Assembly: GCF_024808255.1 (NCBI RefSeq)
Contig: NZ_JANTYS010000007.1
Coordinates: forward strand, 186,001 to 250,000
Direction: 5' to 3'
Length of the DNA: 64,000 nucleotides
Source: Mucilaginibacter dorajii
GTDB lineage: Bacteria; Bacteroidota; Bacteroidia; Sphingobacteriales; Sphingobacteriaceae
Shown: positions 33,369 through 41,840 of the stretch, piece after piece
Position numbering within the stretch: the first letter of the stretch is position 1
How the letters are laid out: each line of letters begins with the position of its first letter
Position numbers and translations under genes: made by a program
The notes under the pieces: generated by a model
What the model saw: only the letters and a program-made list of their open reading frames with translations
Database searches by the model: none
Told to the model about the DNA's origin: nothing

Positions 33369-33585
33369 CGAGTAACTCCTGAGCTGTTTTTAATTTAATT
33401 TTTCCTTCCTGATGTAATTTTATGTCGCGAAAAGCTTCTTCAAGCTCCCTCTTTACCTTTTTCCCTGCAGCGGATAATTTAGGCGCTTCATTGTCTATTA
33501 CTTTTACCTTCCCTCCCAATTTTGAAATTACTTTCAAAATCATCTCAGCATCTTTTTCGGGCAGTTTGACTTCAGCGATTATCAT
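33358..33585 (-). CDS. Antitoxin partner of the RelE/ParE-like toxin
   Basis: About 75 residues from ATG at 33585. An upstream in-frame start at 33630 would add 15 atypical hydrophobic residues and is less likely. The sequence begins MIIAEVKLPEKDAEMILKVISKLGGKVKVID and ends in an acidic helix (EEAFRDIKLHQEGKIKLKTAQELLDEL), typical of small antitoxins whose C-terminal helix wraps the toxin. Overlap of 11 bp with the toxin gene implies coupling. Confidence 0.7.
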   Translation of the reverse strand: MIIAEVKLPEKDAEMILKVISKLGGKVKVIDNEAPKLSAAGKKVKRELEEAFRDIKLHQEGKIKLKTAQELLDEL

Positions 33586-33644
33586 AACTATATTTTTATT
33601 AAAGATACAAATTGCAGTAATAATCCCCAATAGCCATATTGGAG

Positions 33645-33676
33645 TTTAATTTTAGAATCCTTATCCCCTATATTTG
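33645..33676 (+). promoter_or_regulatory. Likely promoter of the yitT-like gene
   Basis: TTTA (33645-33648), a 20-nt spacer and TATATTTG (33669-33676) fit the Bacteroidetes promoter with one mismatch in the -33 box. The -7 box ends 3 nt before ATG 33680, which suggests translation from 33689 or a leaderless message. Confidence 0.45.
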
Positions 33677-33679
33677 GGC

Positions 33680-34540
33680 ATGAAGGTAATGAAGATAGTA
33701 AAAGACTCCGTATCCATAGGCCTGGGAATTTTATCGGCCGGTTTTGGCCTTAAAGGCTTCCTGTTATCGAGCCATTTTATTGATGGCGGCGTAACCGGCA
33801 TCTCGATGCTGGTAGCCGATCTTTCTGTGATCCCCATTTCGGTACTTATTTTTGTAATCAATGTACCTTTCCTCTGGTTGGGCTATAAAAAACTGGGGCT
33901 GTATTTTGCCATTAAAAGCACAGCTGCTATTGCATTGCTATCCATTAGCCTGGTGGTGATCCATTTTCCGGATGTAACGCATGATAAGCTGCTTACCGCT
34001 GTGTTTGGCGGCGTTTTTATAGGAACAGGCAGCGGTTTGGCCATCCGTGGCGGTGCGGTACTTGATGGTACCGAAGTAGCGGCCGTACTCATCAGCCGTA
34101 AAACACAACTCCTAAAAGTAAGCGATTTTATTTTACTGCTCAACGTTTTGATTTTTGGCCTGGCAGCATTTTTCCTGGGGATCGAGCCTGCCATGTATTC
34201 TATACTTACCTACATGGCCGCTGCCAAAATGATCGATTTTATATTAAATGGTATTGAGCAATACTCGGGCATAACGGTGGTATCCATGCATAGCGAGGCT
34301 ATCCGTAAGGCCATCACCGTTACGCTTGGCCGTGGGGTAACCATTTACCAGGGCAAAAGCGGTTACGGCAAGGATGGCCATGTGAACGACCCTCGCGATA
34401 TTGTTTTTACGGTAGCAACCCGCCTGGAGATCCCCTCACTTAAACAAACCATTTTACGAATAGACCCTAAAGCCTTCATTGTACAGCAAAGCGTGGACGA
34501 TACCACCGGAGGATTATTAAAACGCAAAGGAATACACTAA
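33680..34540 (+). CDS. YitT family membrane protein (DUF161 + DUF2179)
   Basis: About 286 residues. Five to six membrane helices (about 10-30, 45-65, 75-95, 105-125, 145-165) include the family's glycine-rich [17 protein letters not shown] and [20 protein letters not shown] soluble DUF2179 domain follows at the end ([22 protein letters not shown] ... [29 protein letters not shown]). Transport substrate unknown. Three starts are possible (TTG 33674, ATG 33680, ATG 33689); ATG 33680 is chosen because TTG 33674 overlaps the promoter box. It shares TAATG with the next gene. Confidence 0.85.
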   Translation: MKVMKIVKDSVSIGLGILSAGFGLKGFLLSSHFIDGGVTGISMLVADLSVIPISVLIFVINVPFLWLGYKKLGLYFAIKSTAAIALLSISLVVIHFPDVTHDKLLTAVFGGVFIGTGSGLAIRGGAVLDGTEVAAVLISRKTQLLKVSDFILLLNVLIFGLAAFFLGIEPAMYSILTYMAAAKMIDFILNGIEQYSGITVVSMHSEAIRKAITVTLGRGVTIYQGKSGYGKDGHVNDPRDIVFTVATRLEIPSLKQTILRIDPKAFIVQQSVDDTTGGLLKRKGIH

Positions 34541-34974
34541 TGGCAATGAGCAAGATAACCCCATTCCACGTGGCTGTTCCGGTTTATGACCTGGAAGAAG
34601 CCCGCAAATTTTACCGCGAAGTTTTAGGCTGCACCGAAGGTCGTAGTGATACCCATTGGACAGATTTTAACCTGTACGGTCACCAGTTTGTGATTCACCT
34701 GAAGCCCAAGCCTGCCGAAGAAGCCAAACACCATTTTAACCCGGTAGATGGCCACGACGTACCGGTACCACACTTTGGTGTAGTATTGGAATGGGAAGAC
34801 TGGGTGGCTTTGGAGGCTAAACTCAAAAGTCACAACATTAAATTTGTGATTGAGCCCTACATCCGCTTTAAAGGGCTACCCGGCGAACAGGCTACCATGT
34901 TCTTTTTAGATCCATCGGGCAACGCGCTGGAGTTTAAAGCCTTTAAAGATATTGGGCAGCTTTTTGCGGTTTAA
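34540..34974 (+). CDS. VOC family protein (glyoxalase-like)
   Basis: 144 residues. Conserved pattern: [31 protein letters not shown] (His), QFVIHLKP (His), [13 protein letters not shown] (His) and a final [14 protein letters not shown] (Glu). The His...His...Glu set implies an intact metal site. Members are dioxygenases or lyases acting on small metabolites; substrate unknown. Its ATG overlaps the TAA of the yitT-like gene. Confidence 0.85.
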   Translation: MAMSKITPFHVAVPVYDLEEARKFYREVLGCTEGRSDTHWTDFNLYGHQFVIHLKPKPAEEAKHHFNPVDGHDVPVPHFGVVLEWEDWVALEAKLKSHNIKFVIEPYIRFKGLPGEQATMFFLDPSGNALEFKAFKDIGQLFAV

Positions 34975-35754
34975 TTAAGCCGGGAAACTGTAATTCTTTT
35001 TTACCGCTTTAATCCATTCCCTGGCCATCAATTCGTGCCCGGCTGGCATGGGGTGTATACCATCCCAGATCCAGAAATCCGCCGGTGCTTTTTTTAGCGC
35101 CGCATTAAAAATGCTTTGTAAGGGCACAAAAACGGCGTTATATTTTTGCGCAAGTTGCTTTACTGTCGCCTGCCTGGGTGCAATTTCGTCCTGCCAGCGT
35201 TTCAAATCATTATTTACCTGGCCAACCGGCAATATAAAGGGTTCGCAAAGTACCAGTTTAATATCAGGAAGCGCGGCCCTGGTTTGGCTTAGCAACGCGT
35301 CATAATCTGTTTTAAACTGCTCGGTTGTATTGGGGTTAAGGTTATGGATTACATGGTAAACATCATTTACACCAACCAGGATATTCAGGATATCGGGCTT
35401 TAAATCTAACGTATCCTTTTGCCAGCGGGCTTGCAGATCCTTTATCGTATGGCCGCTGATACCACGGTTTAAAAACATTATTTGCTGATCGGGATGATCA
35501 AACCATAACCTACTGGAAATTAAGTACGGGAAACTTTGCCCCATAATATGGTTCCAGTCCTTATCATATGACCGGCCCCCATCGGTTATCGAATCGCCCT
35601 GAAAAAGAATGGTTTTAGCACTGCCCCCATTTTTAAATACTTTTGATAAAGGCGCAGTAAAGGCATATGGAGCCGCAATGGTACCCAACGCGGTTAGGCC
35701 AACTTGTTTAATAAAGTCACGTCTTTTGTTTGTTTTATCTATAGCCATATTCAC
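34975..35754 (-). CDS. Tat-exported SGNH/GDSL hydrolase
   Basis: 259 residues. A twin-arginine signal (NKRRDFIKQVGLTALGTIAAP) is followed by the four SGNH blocks: ILFQGDSITDGG (nucleophile Ser), NRGISGHTI (Gly), ILVGVNDVYH (Asn) and WDGIHPMPAGHELMA (Asp/His). Family members in Bacteroidetes are acetyl esterases for plant or cell-wall polysaccharides. Met3 (35748) is an alternative start. Convergent with the VOC gene: the stop codons abut. Confidence 0.88.
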   Translation of the reverse strand: MNMAIDKTNKRRDFIKQVGLTALGTIAAPYAFTAPLSKVFKNGGSAKTILFQGDSITDGGRSYDKDWNHIMGQSFPYLISSRLWFDHPDQQIMFLNRGISGHTIKDLQARWQKDTLDLKPDILNILVGVNDVYHVIHNLNPNTTEQFKTDYDALLSQTRAALPDIKLVLCEPFILPVGQVNNDLKRWQDEIAPRQATVKQLAQKYNAVFVPLQSIFNAALKKAPADFWIWDGIHPMPAGHELMAREWIKAVKKNYSFPA

Positions 35755-35770
35755 GTTTAATGCGATTGCT

Positions 35771-35819
35771 AATTTAGTAGCTCATAAACCCTATGTACGG
35801 ATTGATGAGCTACTAAATT
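35771..35819. repeat. Perfect inverted repeat upstream of the SGNH hydrolase
   Basis: 15-bp perfect arms (AATTTAGTAGCTCAT / ATGAGCTACTAAATT) with a 19-nt centre lie 16 bp before the SGNH start codon and after the thioesterase stop. It could be an operator or a repeat insertion; the arms lack the T-run of a terminator. Confidence 0.6.
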
Positions 35820-35881
35820 ATAAAACATAATTGGCTTTAAATATGCAATATATGACGCTTTATTGGCATTTGGCAGCCGCT

Positions 35882-36265
35882 TTAAACCACACTAACCGGG
35901 TGCTTATGCTCATCAATAGCAACAAAGGTAAATGTGCCGGTGATAGCTTTTTCGCGCACAAAGGAATACATTTCTTCTATAAAGATCTCTACCAATACTT
36001 TTAAACTGGTATTACCTATATGAGATACTGTACCTACCAGTTCAATAATAGTCCCGGCGGGGATGGGGCGTTTAAAATCGATCCTGTCTGATGATACCGT
36101 TACCATTCTTTTGCGGGTAAAACGGGTAGCGGTTATAAAGGCCACTTCATCCATCATCGCCATGGCCGAACCACCAAAAAGGGTATCGTAATGATTGGTA
36201 TTATTAGGGAACACGGTTTTAAAAATGCGTGTCTCGGCCGCTTGTTTTCTTTCGTCTGTGGTCAT
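35882..36265 (-). CDS. Acyl-CoA thioesterase (hotdog fold, YciA/acyl-CoA hydrolase type)
   Basis: 127 residues. The hotdog motif HYDTLFGGSAMAMMDEVAFITATRFTRKRMVTVSSDRIDFKRPIPAGTIIELVG (catalytic Asp/Glu in MMDEVAF) is that of the cytosolic long-chain acyl-CoA thioesterases. It hydrolyses acyl-CoA to the free acid and CoA. Genes beyond its 5' end are fabH, separated by a family-D repeat. Confidence 0.9.
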   Translation of the reverse strand: MTTDERKQAAETRIFKTVFPNNTNHYDTLFGGSAMAMMDEVAFITATRFTRKRMVTVSSDRIDFKRPIPAGTIIELVGTVSHIGNTSLKVLVEIFIEEMYSFVREKAITGTFTFVAIDEHKHPVSVV

Positions 36266-36293
36266 GATGATGTTTTAGGGGAATACTATAAAA

Positions 36294-36378
36294 ATGTCAT
36301 TGCGAGGTACGAAGCAATCTCGAACTATGCAGAACCGCTCTGTATAGCATGCGATTGCTTCGTACCTCGCAATGACAT
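36294..36378. repeat. Family-D palindromic element, copy 2
   Basis: 85 bp, near-perfect palindrome: ATGTCATTGCGAGGTACGAA at the left and its complement at the right, around a centre containing CAGAACCGCTCTGTATAGC. It is the best-preserved copy, sitting between fabH and the thioesterase gene. Confidence 0.85.
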
Positions 36379-36408
36379 CATGGGACCTTCACCCAATGGC
36401 TGAATGCT

Positions 36409-37413
36409 TTACACCGTCCTTAATGTGCCCCACTTCAGCAGGGTTGCACCCCATGAAAAGCCGGCGCCAAAGGCGGTAAAGATCACGTTATCGTTGTGCT
36501 TAAAGTCGTCTTTAAAATCCCAAAGACAAAGGGGGATAGTCGCGGCTGTGGTGTTACCGTATCTTTCAATATTTACTTTAACACGTTCTTCGGGCAAACC
36601 CAAGTTTTCGCCTACGGCATGAATAATACGGTAGTTAGCCTGGTGTGGTATCAGCCAGCTAACATCATCAATGGTCATATTGTTACGCTTTAAAACTTCG
36701 GTGCAGGTTTCTGTCATGCCCTTAATGGCGGCTTTAAATACAACCCTTCCCTCCTGGCGAATGTAATGCTGGTTAGCGGTAACCGAATCGACCGTAGCTG
36801 GGATTTTTGAACCGCCGCCCGGTACCAACAGATATTCACGGCCGTGGCCGTCGGTTTTAAAAACGCTATCTATGAGGCCAATATCCTCGGTGGTTGGTTC
36901 CAACAAAACGGCACCGGCACCATCGCCAAAAAGTATGCAGGTATTGCGGTCTTTATAATTAATGATGGCACTGTTTTGATCGGCACCTACTACCACTACT
37001 TTTTTGTAGCGATTACTTTCCACCAAACTGGCACCAAGCGTGTAGGCATATAAAAAACCACTGCAGGCCGCGTTAACATCGGTAGCCCAGGCATTACTTA
37101 AACCAAGCTTATCGCAAACAATGCTGGCTGTTGATAAAAGCAGGTGATCTGGTGTTGATGTAGCAATAATTAAACAATCAATTTCTGCAGCGGTAACACC
37201 GGTTGTATCCAGCAAATTTTTTACAGCAGCAACGGCCATATCTGAGGTGGCCAGTGATGGGTCGTTTAAAATCCGCCTTTCTTTAATTCCTGTTCTTGAA
37301 ACTATCCAGTCGCTGTTGGTATCAACCAACTTCTCTAAATCGCTATTATTCAATATATTATCAGGAACAAAACCACCAACCCCCGTTATAACCGCGTTAC
37401 TTTTTAATCTCAT
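36409..37413 (-). CDS. fabH: 3-oxoacyl-ACP synthase III (FabH)
   Basis: 334 residues. The catalytic triad is visible: Cys117 (NAACSGF), His257 (IPHQAN) and Asn287 (RYGNTTAAT). It condenses acetyl-CoA (or a branched starter) with malonyl-ACP to begin fatty-acid synthesis. It is alone, not in the frequent plsX-fabH order, and a bidirectional terminator lies 17 bp before its start. The window sequence gives no hint whether this is the sole FabH copy. Confidence 0.94.
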   Translation of the reverse strand: MRLKSNAVITGVGGFVPDNILNNSDLEKLVDTNSDWIVSRTGIKERRILNDPSLATSDMAVAAVKNLLDTTGVTAAEIDCLIIATSTPDHLLLSTASIVCDKLGLSNAWATDVNAACSGFLYAYTLGASLVESNRYKKVVVVGADQNSAIINYKDRNTCILFGDGAGAVLLEPTTEDIGLIDSVFKTDGHGREYLLVPGGGSKIPATVDSVTANQHYIRQEGRVVFKAAIKGMTETCTEVLKRNNMTIDDVSWLIPHQANYRIIHAVGENLGLPEERVKVNIERYGNTTAATIPLCLWDFKDDFKHNDNVIFTAFGAGFSWGATLLKWGTLRTV

Positions 37414-37429
37414 AAATGCACAAAATCTG

Positions 37430-37466
37430 AAAAAACAGGCAAGTATACGGAAATTGCCTGTTTTTT
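37430..37466. terminator. Bidirectional hairpin terminator
   Basis: AAAAAACAGGCAA / TTGCCTGTTTTTT with an 11-nt loop: a 13-bp symmetrical stem with A- and T-runs. On the minus strand it would stop transcription from the 37626-38084 gene before fabH. Confidence 0.75.
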
Positions 37467-37625
37467 AACTGTCAGGATACTGTTGTTTCTACAACTAAAG
37501 CCCTGAGATGTTTTGAAGATGGCAAGATGTTGACGAGTACAATGCGGTAATGTGCAGATTTCAGATTACAAATGTGCAGATGGCGGATATATCCAAATAC
37601 ACCAAATAACATAAGCAACCTATGG

Positions 37626-38084
37626 TTAATTAGTTTTTTTTTCTTTGAGCCCCCCTATCGACGATTTCTCATTTGGGAATAAATTCCGTGCAACTATATA
37701 AAGTATCCCTATGAATTGAATAGGAATTTCTATAATCAAGGCAGCAATTGCTTTTTCTGATATGCACCAATCATACTTTGCATTTAAAACAATAATTGAA
37801 TAAGATGCAATTGTGAAAACAGCTGTAAAAACGAGGAAAGTAATTCCAAATTGCTTTTTTAGATTCCTATCCAATTCATTGCCTGATAATGAATCATATA
37901 TGGCAGGATCGGATCCAGCAATGGCTAAAGCCTGAATTAATTCCAACCTTTTATCACTTTTGGTTTTCTTTATAGCTCTGTCGTCTATTAAATTATCGAG
38001 GAAGATATCTTTAAGTTTATCATAAGCTGAATCTTTAAAAGATTTCGAGTCTTTTGCTTCTTCCTTATTCGCAGAATTTTCCAT
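37626..38084 (-). CDS. Hypothetical membrane protein, AT-rich gene
   Basis: 152 residues, not recognised. A charged N-terminal half (EEAKDSKSFKDSAYDKLKDIF) precedes two membrane helices (about 77-97 FGITFLVFTAVFTIASYSII and 112-135) and a Lys-rich end. The DNA is visibly richer in A/T than its neighbours, which suggests acquisition. No partner gene is evident. It could be a membrane-anchored accessory or defence-related protein, but nothing decides this. Confidence 0.6.
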   Translation of the reverse strand: MENSANKEEAKDSKSFKDSAYDKLKDIFLDNLIDDRAIKKTKSDKRLELIQALAIAGSDPAIYDSLSGNELDRNLKKQFGITFLVFTAVFTIASYSIIVLNAKYDWCISEKAIAALIIEIPIQFIGILYIVARNLFPNEKSSIGGLKEKKTN

Positions 38085-38174
38085 TGCTTGAATGTTGGTT
38101 TAGGTTTTTAATAATATTAAAAGCAATATACTAAAATCAATAGAAATACCTCGATAAAAAATATATAACCTCCT

Positions 38175-38786
38175 CTACTTCTTCAAAAACAACAAAGGCA
38201 ATGCGCTTGCCGCTCCCAACCCTGCGCCGGCAGCCACATCGGTTGGGTAATGAACCCCAAGGTACATGCGGGAATAAGCGGTAGAGCCTGCCCATAAATA
38301 TGCCGGCAGTATTACATACCATTTGGGATAAGCCATAGATAAGGCCGTTGCCGTGGCAAATGATGATGAACTATGCCCCGATGGGAATGAATAATTACCC
38401 GGGCGATAAACCGGCGTAATATGGATGTTTTGTAAAAATGGCCGGGGACGTTTAACCAGGTGTTTAATAATTTCGGTAAGCCCGGCAGAAATGGCTGTAC
38501 TGCCCGCAACGTACAACGCGTTTTGCCGCATGGCTTTATCATTGGTAATAATCCCTCCGGCTAAAAGCCCGGCGGGTACACCTACATTACCGTACATAAG
38601 GTGGTTACTCACAAACAGGAAAAAGCCGGTTTGCTCTGGCGTGCGGTGATCCTGCAGATCGATCATGATATCATCATCAAACCTGGGGGTACGTAACTGG
38701 GCCAACGCTGTACTAACCTGCAACCCTAAAAATACCTGTAAAGTGATGATTACCAGTAAAAATTTTATACGGAGAATTTGTTTCAT
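38175..38786 (-). CDS. PAP2-family phosphatase
   Basis: 203 residues. A signal peptide/TM (8-30, TALAQ) is followed by the full phosphatase signature: KHLVKRPRP (KxxxxxxRP), SFPSGHSSSSFA (PSGH) and SRMYLGVHYPTDVAAG (SRxxxxxHxxxD). The enzyme dephosphorylates lipid phosphates such as phosphatidate, undecaprenyl diphosphate or lipid A at the periplasmic face. Divergent from the intradiol-dioxygenase operon. Confidence 0.92.
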   Translation of the reverse strand: MKQILRIKFLLVIITLQVFLGLQVSTALAQLRTPRFDDDIMIDLQDHRTPEQTGFFLFVSNHLMYGNVGVPAGLLAGGIITNDKAMRQNALYVAGSTAISAGLTEIIKHLVKRPRPFLQNIHITPVYRPGNYSFPSGHSSSSFATATALSMAYPKWYVILPAYLWAGSTAYSRMYLGVHYPTDVAAGAGLGAASALPLLFLKK

Positions 38787-38947
38787 AGACCGCCCCTGGG
38801 TAAATAGATTGCTACGCCCAATATAAATATTTTTTGTACCGAATTGTTTGATTTGATATTAAGCTTGCATTTGGGGTTCAAATGGACGTTCGTCGACACA
38901 AACCGATCACTTAACGACACATGCTCTTTCCATATATAGGTGCCAAT

Positions 38948-38955
38948 TACTTTTG
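38948..38955 (+). promoter_or_regulatory. Possible -7 box of the intradiol-dioxygenase operon
   Basis: TACTTTTG fits TAnnTTTG and lies 48 bp before the ATG; a weak TTTC lies 17 nt further upstream. Confidence 0.35.
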
Positions 38956-39003
38956 AATCAGTAACCCACATCACACAACACAAACTAAAAGGAGACAAAG
39001 ATT

Positions 39004-39726
39004 ATGGAACGCAAAAACTTTTTAAAAAGCCTGATGGTTGGCGCAGTATCAACATCTGTATTGGTAGAAGCCTGCAAAAAAGACACCACAAGCCCTACAA
39101 CTACTACAACCACCAGTACTTCAACAAGCTCGGGCAGCACAACCAGCTGTAGCGTTATTGAAACCGAAACAGAGGGTCCATACCCAACACATACACCAGC
39201 ATCCTATGTGCGCAGCGATATTACCGATGGTCGCACCGGTTATGCCCTTACTGTAAAAATAACCGTTAACAACAGCAATAACAGTTGTAATGCGCTATCG
39301 GGTGCACTGGTTGATATCTGGCATTGTGATGCCGAAGGCAATTATTCTGAATACGGCGGCAGCGGCACCCAGGCTACCAACTATACTACTGTACATTTTT
39401 TACGTGGCAGGCAAACAACCGACGCGAACGGCCTGGTAACTTTCACATCTATCTTTCCGGGTTGGTACACTGGTCGTGCCACGCATATTCACGTACATGT
39501 TTATAACTCGGCAGGTACTTCATTAAAGGTTACCCAAATCGCTTTCCCTGAAGGTACCGGCACTGCACTGGCTGCAGTTGCAGGTTACACCAAAGGGATG
39601 ACAGGCTATACCTATAACGCAACCGATGGTGTATTTAGCGATGGCTATGCCCTTGAACTGGCCACCATAACCGGCAGTACAACCGCTGGATTCGCATTAT
39701 CAATAAGCATGAGTGTGCCTGCTTAA
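39004..39726 (+). CDS. Exported intradiol ring-cleavage dioxygenase-like lipoprotein
   Basis: 240 residues. A Tat/lipoprotein-like start (ERKNFLKSLMVGAVSTSVLVEAC, Cys24) and a Thr/Ser-rich linker precede the intradiol dioxygenase core: ETEGPYPTHTPASYVRSDI, GALVDIWHCDAEGNYSEYGG, FTSIFPGWYTGRATHIHVHV. The last two supply Tyr, Tyr, His and His, the Fe(III) ligands of protocatechuate/catechol dioxygenases. An envelope location is unusual for aromatic catabolism, and no ring-cleavage pathway genes are nearby, so the substrate is open. First gene of a three-gene operon. Confidence 0.85.
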   Translation: MERKNFLKSLMVGAVSTSVLVEACKKDTTSPTTTTTTSTSTSSGSTTSCSVIETETEGPYPTHTPASYVRSDITDGRTGYALTVKITVNNSNNSCNALSGALVDIWHCDAEGNYSEYGGSGTQATNYTTVHFLRGRQTTDANGLVTFTSIFPGWYTGRATHIHVHVYNSAGTSLKVTQIAFPEGTGTALAAVAGYTKGMTGYTYNATDGVFSDGYALELATITGSTTAGFALSISMSVPA

Positions 39727-39741
39727 CATCAAATATACGTT

Positions 39742-40254
39742 ATGAGCAACCGCGTTATTACATTGTGTTACCGAAAGATCATCGACATAAATGCCGCCAA
39801 ACAATGGGATAAGCTGGTGTTTGAGGCATCGTACATGGAATTTAAAATGCAGGCGCAGAACTATAGTGGTGGCACGGCATTCACCAGCTATGCCGACCTG
39901 CTAAGGCATGTACCTAACGCGCAGGCTATAGCGGGTATGGTTATGCCGGCTATTACCGGTTACGTACAGCAGTTTGCCAACATTGTGCCCGATATTTTGA
40001 ACAATGTTGGCAAGCGCTTTTTAAAGTTTAACCGCTTCCAGTTTGAGATCATTAACTCGGATATCCTGGATAAAACCAAACACCAGGTAGCTGTTAACTT
40101 TTACACCGATTCATTGCTTTGGCATGATACAGTAGATAACTTTTTACTGGTATCTGATCATAAGCCAGCAGCGATCATCGATGAAGAGATGTTAAGCAAC
40201 CTGTTCCAGTTACAACCCTACGTAAATATTCACACCATAAAAAATTTGCAATAA
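39742..40254 (+). CDS. Hypothetical protein (170 aa) in the dioxygenase operon
   Basis: Not recognised. Soluble, with a helical middle (HVPNAQAIAGMVMPAITGYVQQFANIVPDILNNVGKRF) and a beta-rich end (QVAVNFYTDSLLWHDTVDNFLLVSDHKPAAIIDEE). It lies 15 bp after the intradiol gene and 1 bp before the pirin-like gene, so it shares their transcript. Confidence 0.6.
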   Translation: MSNRVITLCYRKIIDINAAKQWDKLVFEASYMEFKMQAQNYSGGTAFTSYADLLRHVPNAQAIAGMVMPAITGYVQQFANIVPDILNNVGKRFLKFNRFQFEIINSDILDKTKHQVAVNFYTDSLLWHDTVDNFLLVSDHKPAAIIDEEMLSNLFQLQPYVNIHTIKNLQ

Positions 40255-40255
40255 A

Positions 40256-40957
40256 ATGGAAAAGCTTTCACCGGGACAAATCTTCCTTGCCGACCAGCGG
40301 GGAATTGCTGAAAATGAAAACTCAAGGCGCTTCAGCAGTTTTAATTACGGGCATTATGTTAATGAAAACCGTAAACCGTTTGGTCCGTTGGAAGTTTTTA
40401 ATGACGAGATCCTGGCGGCGGGCAAATCGGTTAGCATAACTATTCAAAATGCCTGCTACTTAATTATCATCCCCATAACCGGTGCGCTTTTAAGTACAAA
40501 TGCCCAACATAAAACCACAGTGACCGATGTTGGTGAAGTATTTATCAACTATGCAGCCAGCGGCGACGCATTTGAGCTTACCAACCCCTACCCTAATGAT
40601 TGGGTGAATTTTTTATGCATCCAGATAAAGGCTAAAGCTGATGTATTTCCTTTTTTTGATCAAACCTTTAATTTCGATTTCGCAGATAAACAAAATGAGC
40701 TGATCTGTGTGGCCCCCGACTATAGCAAATTGCCTTTTAGTATCCACATAGGCCAGTTTGCAGGCAGGGCCGATGTATTGTATCACCTTAAAAACAGCGA
40801 TTCGTTATTCTACGCTTTTGTAATTGCCGGCGCGTTTGAGCTACAAGGCCGCTTACTTCATGAACGCGACGGCCTTGCACTATGGGATTTGCAGGAAGCC
40901 GATATGGAAGCCTTAAGCAATAATGCCGTGATGCTGGTGATTGAAATGGCGGGGTAA
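40256..40957 (+). CDS. Pirin-like / quercetinase C-terminal cupin protein
   Basis: 233 residues. The N-terminal cupin is partly eroded (RRFSSFNYGHYVNENRKPFGPLEVFNDEILAAGKS without a full His-His-Glu set). The C-terminal cupin is clear (SDSLFYAFVIAGAFELQGRLLHERDGLALWDLQEADMEALSNNAVMLVIEM), as in YhaK-type pirins. Some family members act as quercetin dioxygenases, others as redox-sensing regulators. Co-transcription with an intradiol dioxygenase suggests a shared response to aromatics, an inference only. Confidence 0.75.
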   Translation: MEKLSPGQIFLADQRGIAENENSRRFSSFNYGHYVNENRKPFGPLEVFNDEILAAGKSVSITIQNACYLIIIPITGALLSTNAQHKTTVTDVGEVFINYAASGDAFELTNPYPNDWVNFLCIQIKAKADVFPFFDQTFNFDFADKQNELICVAPDYSKLPFSIHIGQFAGRADVLYHLKNSDSLFYAFVIAGAFELQGRLLHERDGLALWDLQEADMEALSNNAVMLVIEMAG

Positions 40958-41036
40958 AGGGACAATATAAAGCTATGTCATTGCCGTACGTTTTAAAATC
41001 TGCGGACTGTGAAGCGGGGAATGACAATATAAGGCT

Positions 41037-41121
41037 ATGTCATTGCGAAGCACGAAGCAATCGCGAACTGTGCAGATCCGCCCTGTAAAGCATGCGATTG
41101 CTTCGTGCCTCGCAATGACAT
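41037..41121. repeat. Family-D palindromic element, copy 3
   Basis: 85 bp, ATGTCATTGCGAAGCACGAA on the left and its near-complement on the right. Preceding bases (40976-41026) carry TAAAATCTGCGGACTGTGAA, also found at 63488-63507. Together they occupy most of the 337-bp gap before the sigma-factor gene; the last about 170 bp are AT-rich with no gene seen. Confidence 0.85.
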
Positions 41122-41294
41122 GGCGGATTTGTCATGGGTACGAACGAATTATTTCACCTTTAGTATCCGCGTATTCTGTTGCTCGTAATAACATATTACG
41201 ATAATTTAAGCCTCCATTCTCCCCTCCAAAAATATTTTATCAAAAAAAGGTGATATATGTTCCCTAAATTACACTAAGTAATAAACAGTAAACA

Positions 41295-41840
41295 ATGGAT
41301 ACAGTTAAATTACAGGAGCAGGCCGGGCAAAGACAGGAGCTTTTTATAGCACTGTACAAAAAAGTATTCCCTGCGGTAGCCAAATATGTGGCCCGGTGTG
41401 GCGGCTCGTTTGATGAGGCTAAGGATGTTTTCCAGGATGCCTTGCTCAGTTATTACGAAAAAACAACCGAAACCGGCTTATCCGTTAACAACAGCGATGG
41501 CGCTTATATCTACGGCACGGCACGCTACCTGTGGATCAAACGCTATAAACAAAGCAGCCAATCATCACCTATTGACGAAAACCTTACGGCTAATATCCCT
41601 TCAGAAACCGATGCTATCCCCGACGAAAATAAACTGCTTAATTTTTTAGAAACCGCCGGCAAACGCTGTATGGAACTGTTACGTTCTTTTTACTACGATA
41701 AATTGCCAATGACAGAGGTGGCCCAAACATTTGGTTTTTCGGGCGTACGATCTGCAACAGTACAAAAGTATAAATGCATTGAAAAGATTAGGGAAACGGT
41801 TAAACAACAAGCATTAACATATGAGGACTTCCTTAAATAA
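41295..41840 (+). CDS. RNA polymerase sigma factor, ECF-like
   Basis: 181 residues. Region 2 (YKKVFPAVAKYVARCGGSFDEAKDVFQDALLSYYEK ... DGAYIYGTARYLWIKRYK) and a region 4-like helix-turn-helix (CMELLRSFYYDKLPMTEVAQTFGFSGVRSATVQKYKCIEKIRE) are present. No anti-sigma factor of the usual membrane type follows. Instead a 90-codon gene overlaps its end by 20 bp, with clpP next in line. Confidence 0.85.
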   Translation: MDTVKLQEQAGQRQELFIALYKKVFPAVAKYVARCGGSFDEAKDVFQDALLSYYEKTTETGLSVNNSDGAYIYGTARYLWIKRYKQSSQSSPIDENLTANIPSETDAIPDENKLLNFLETAGKRCMELLRSFYYDKLPMTEVAQTFGFSGVRSATVQKYKCIEKIRETVKQQALTYEDFLK

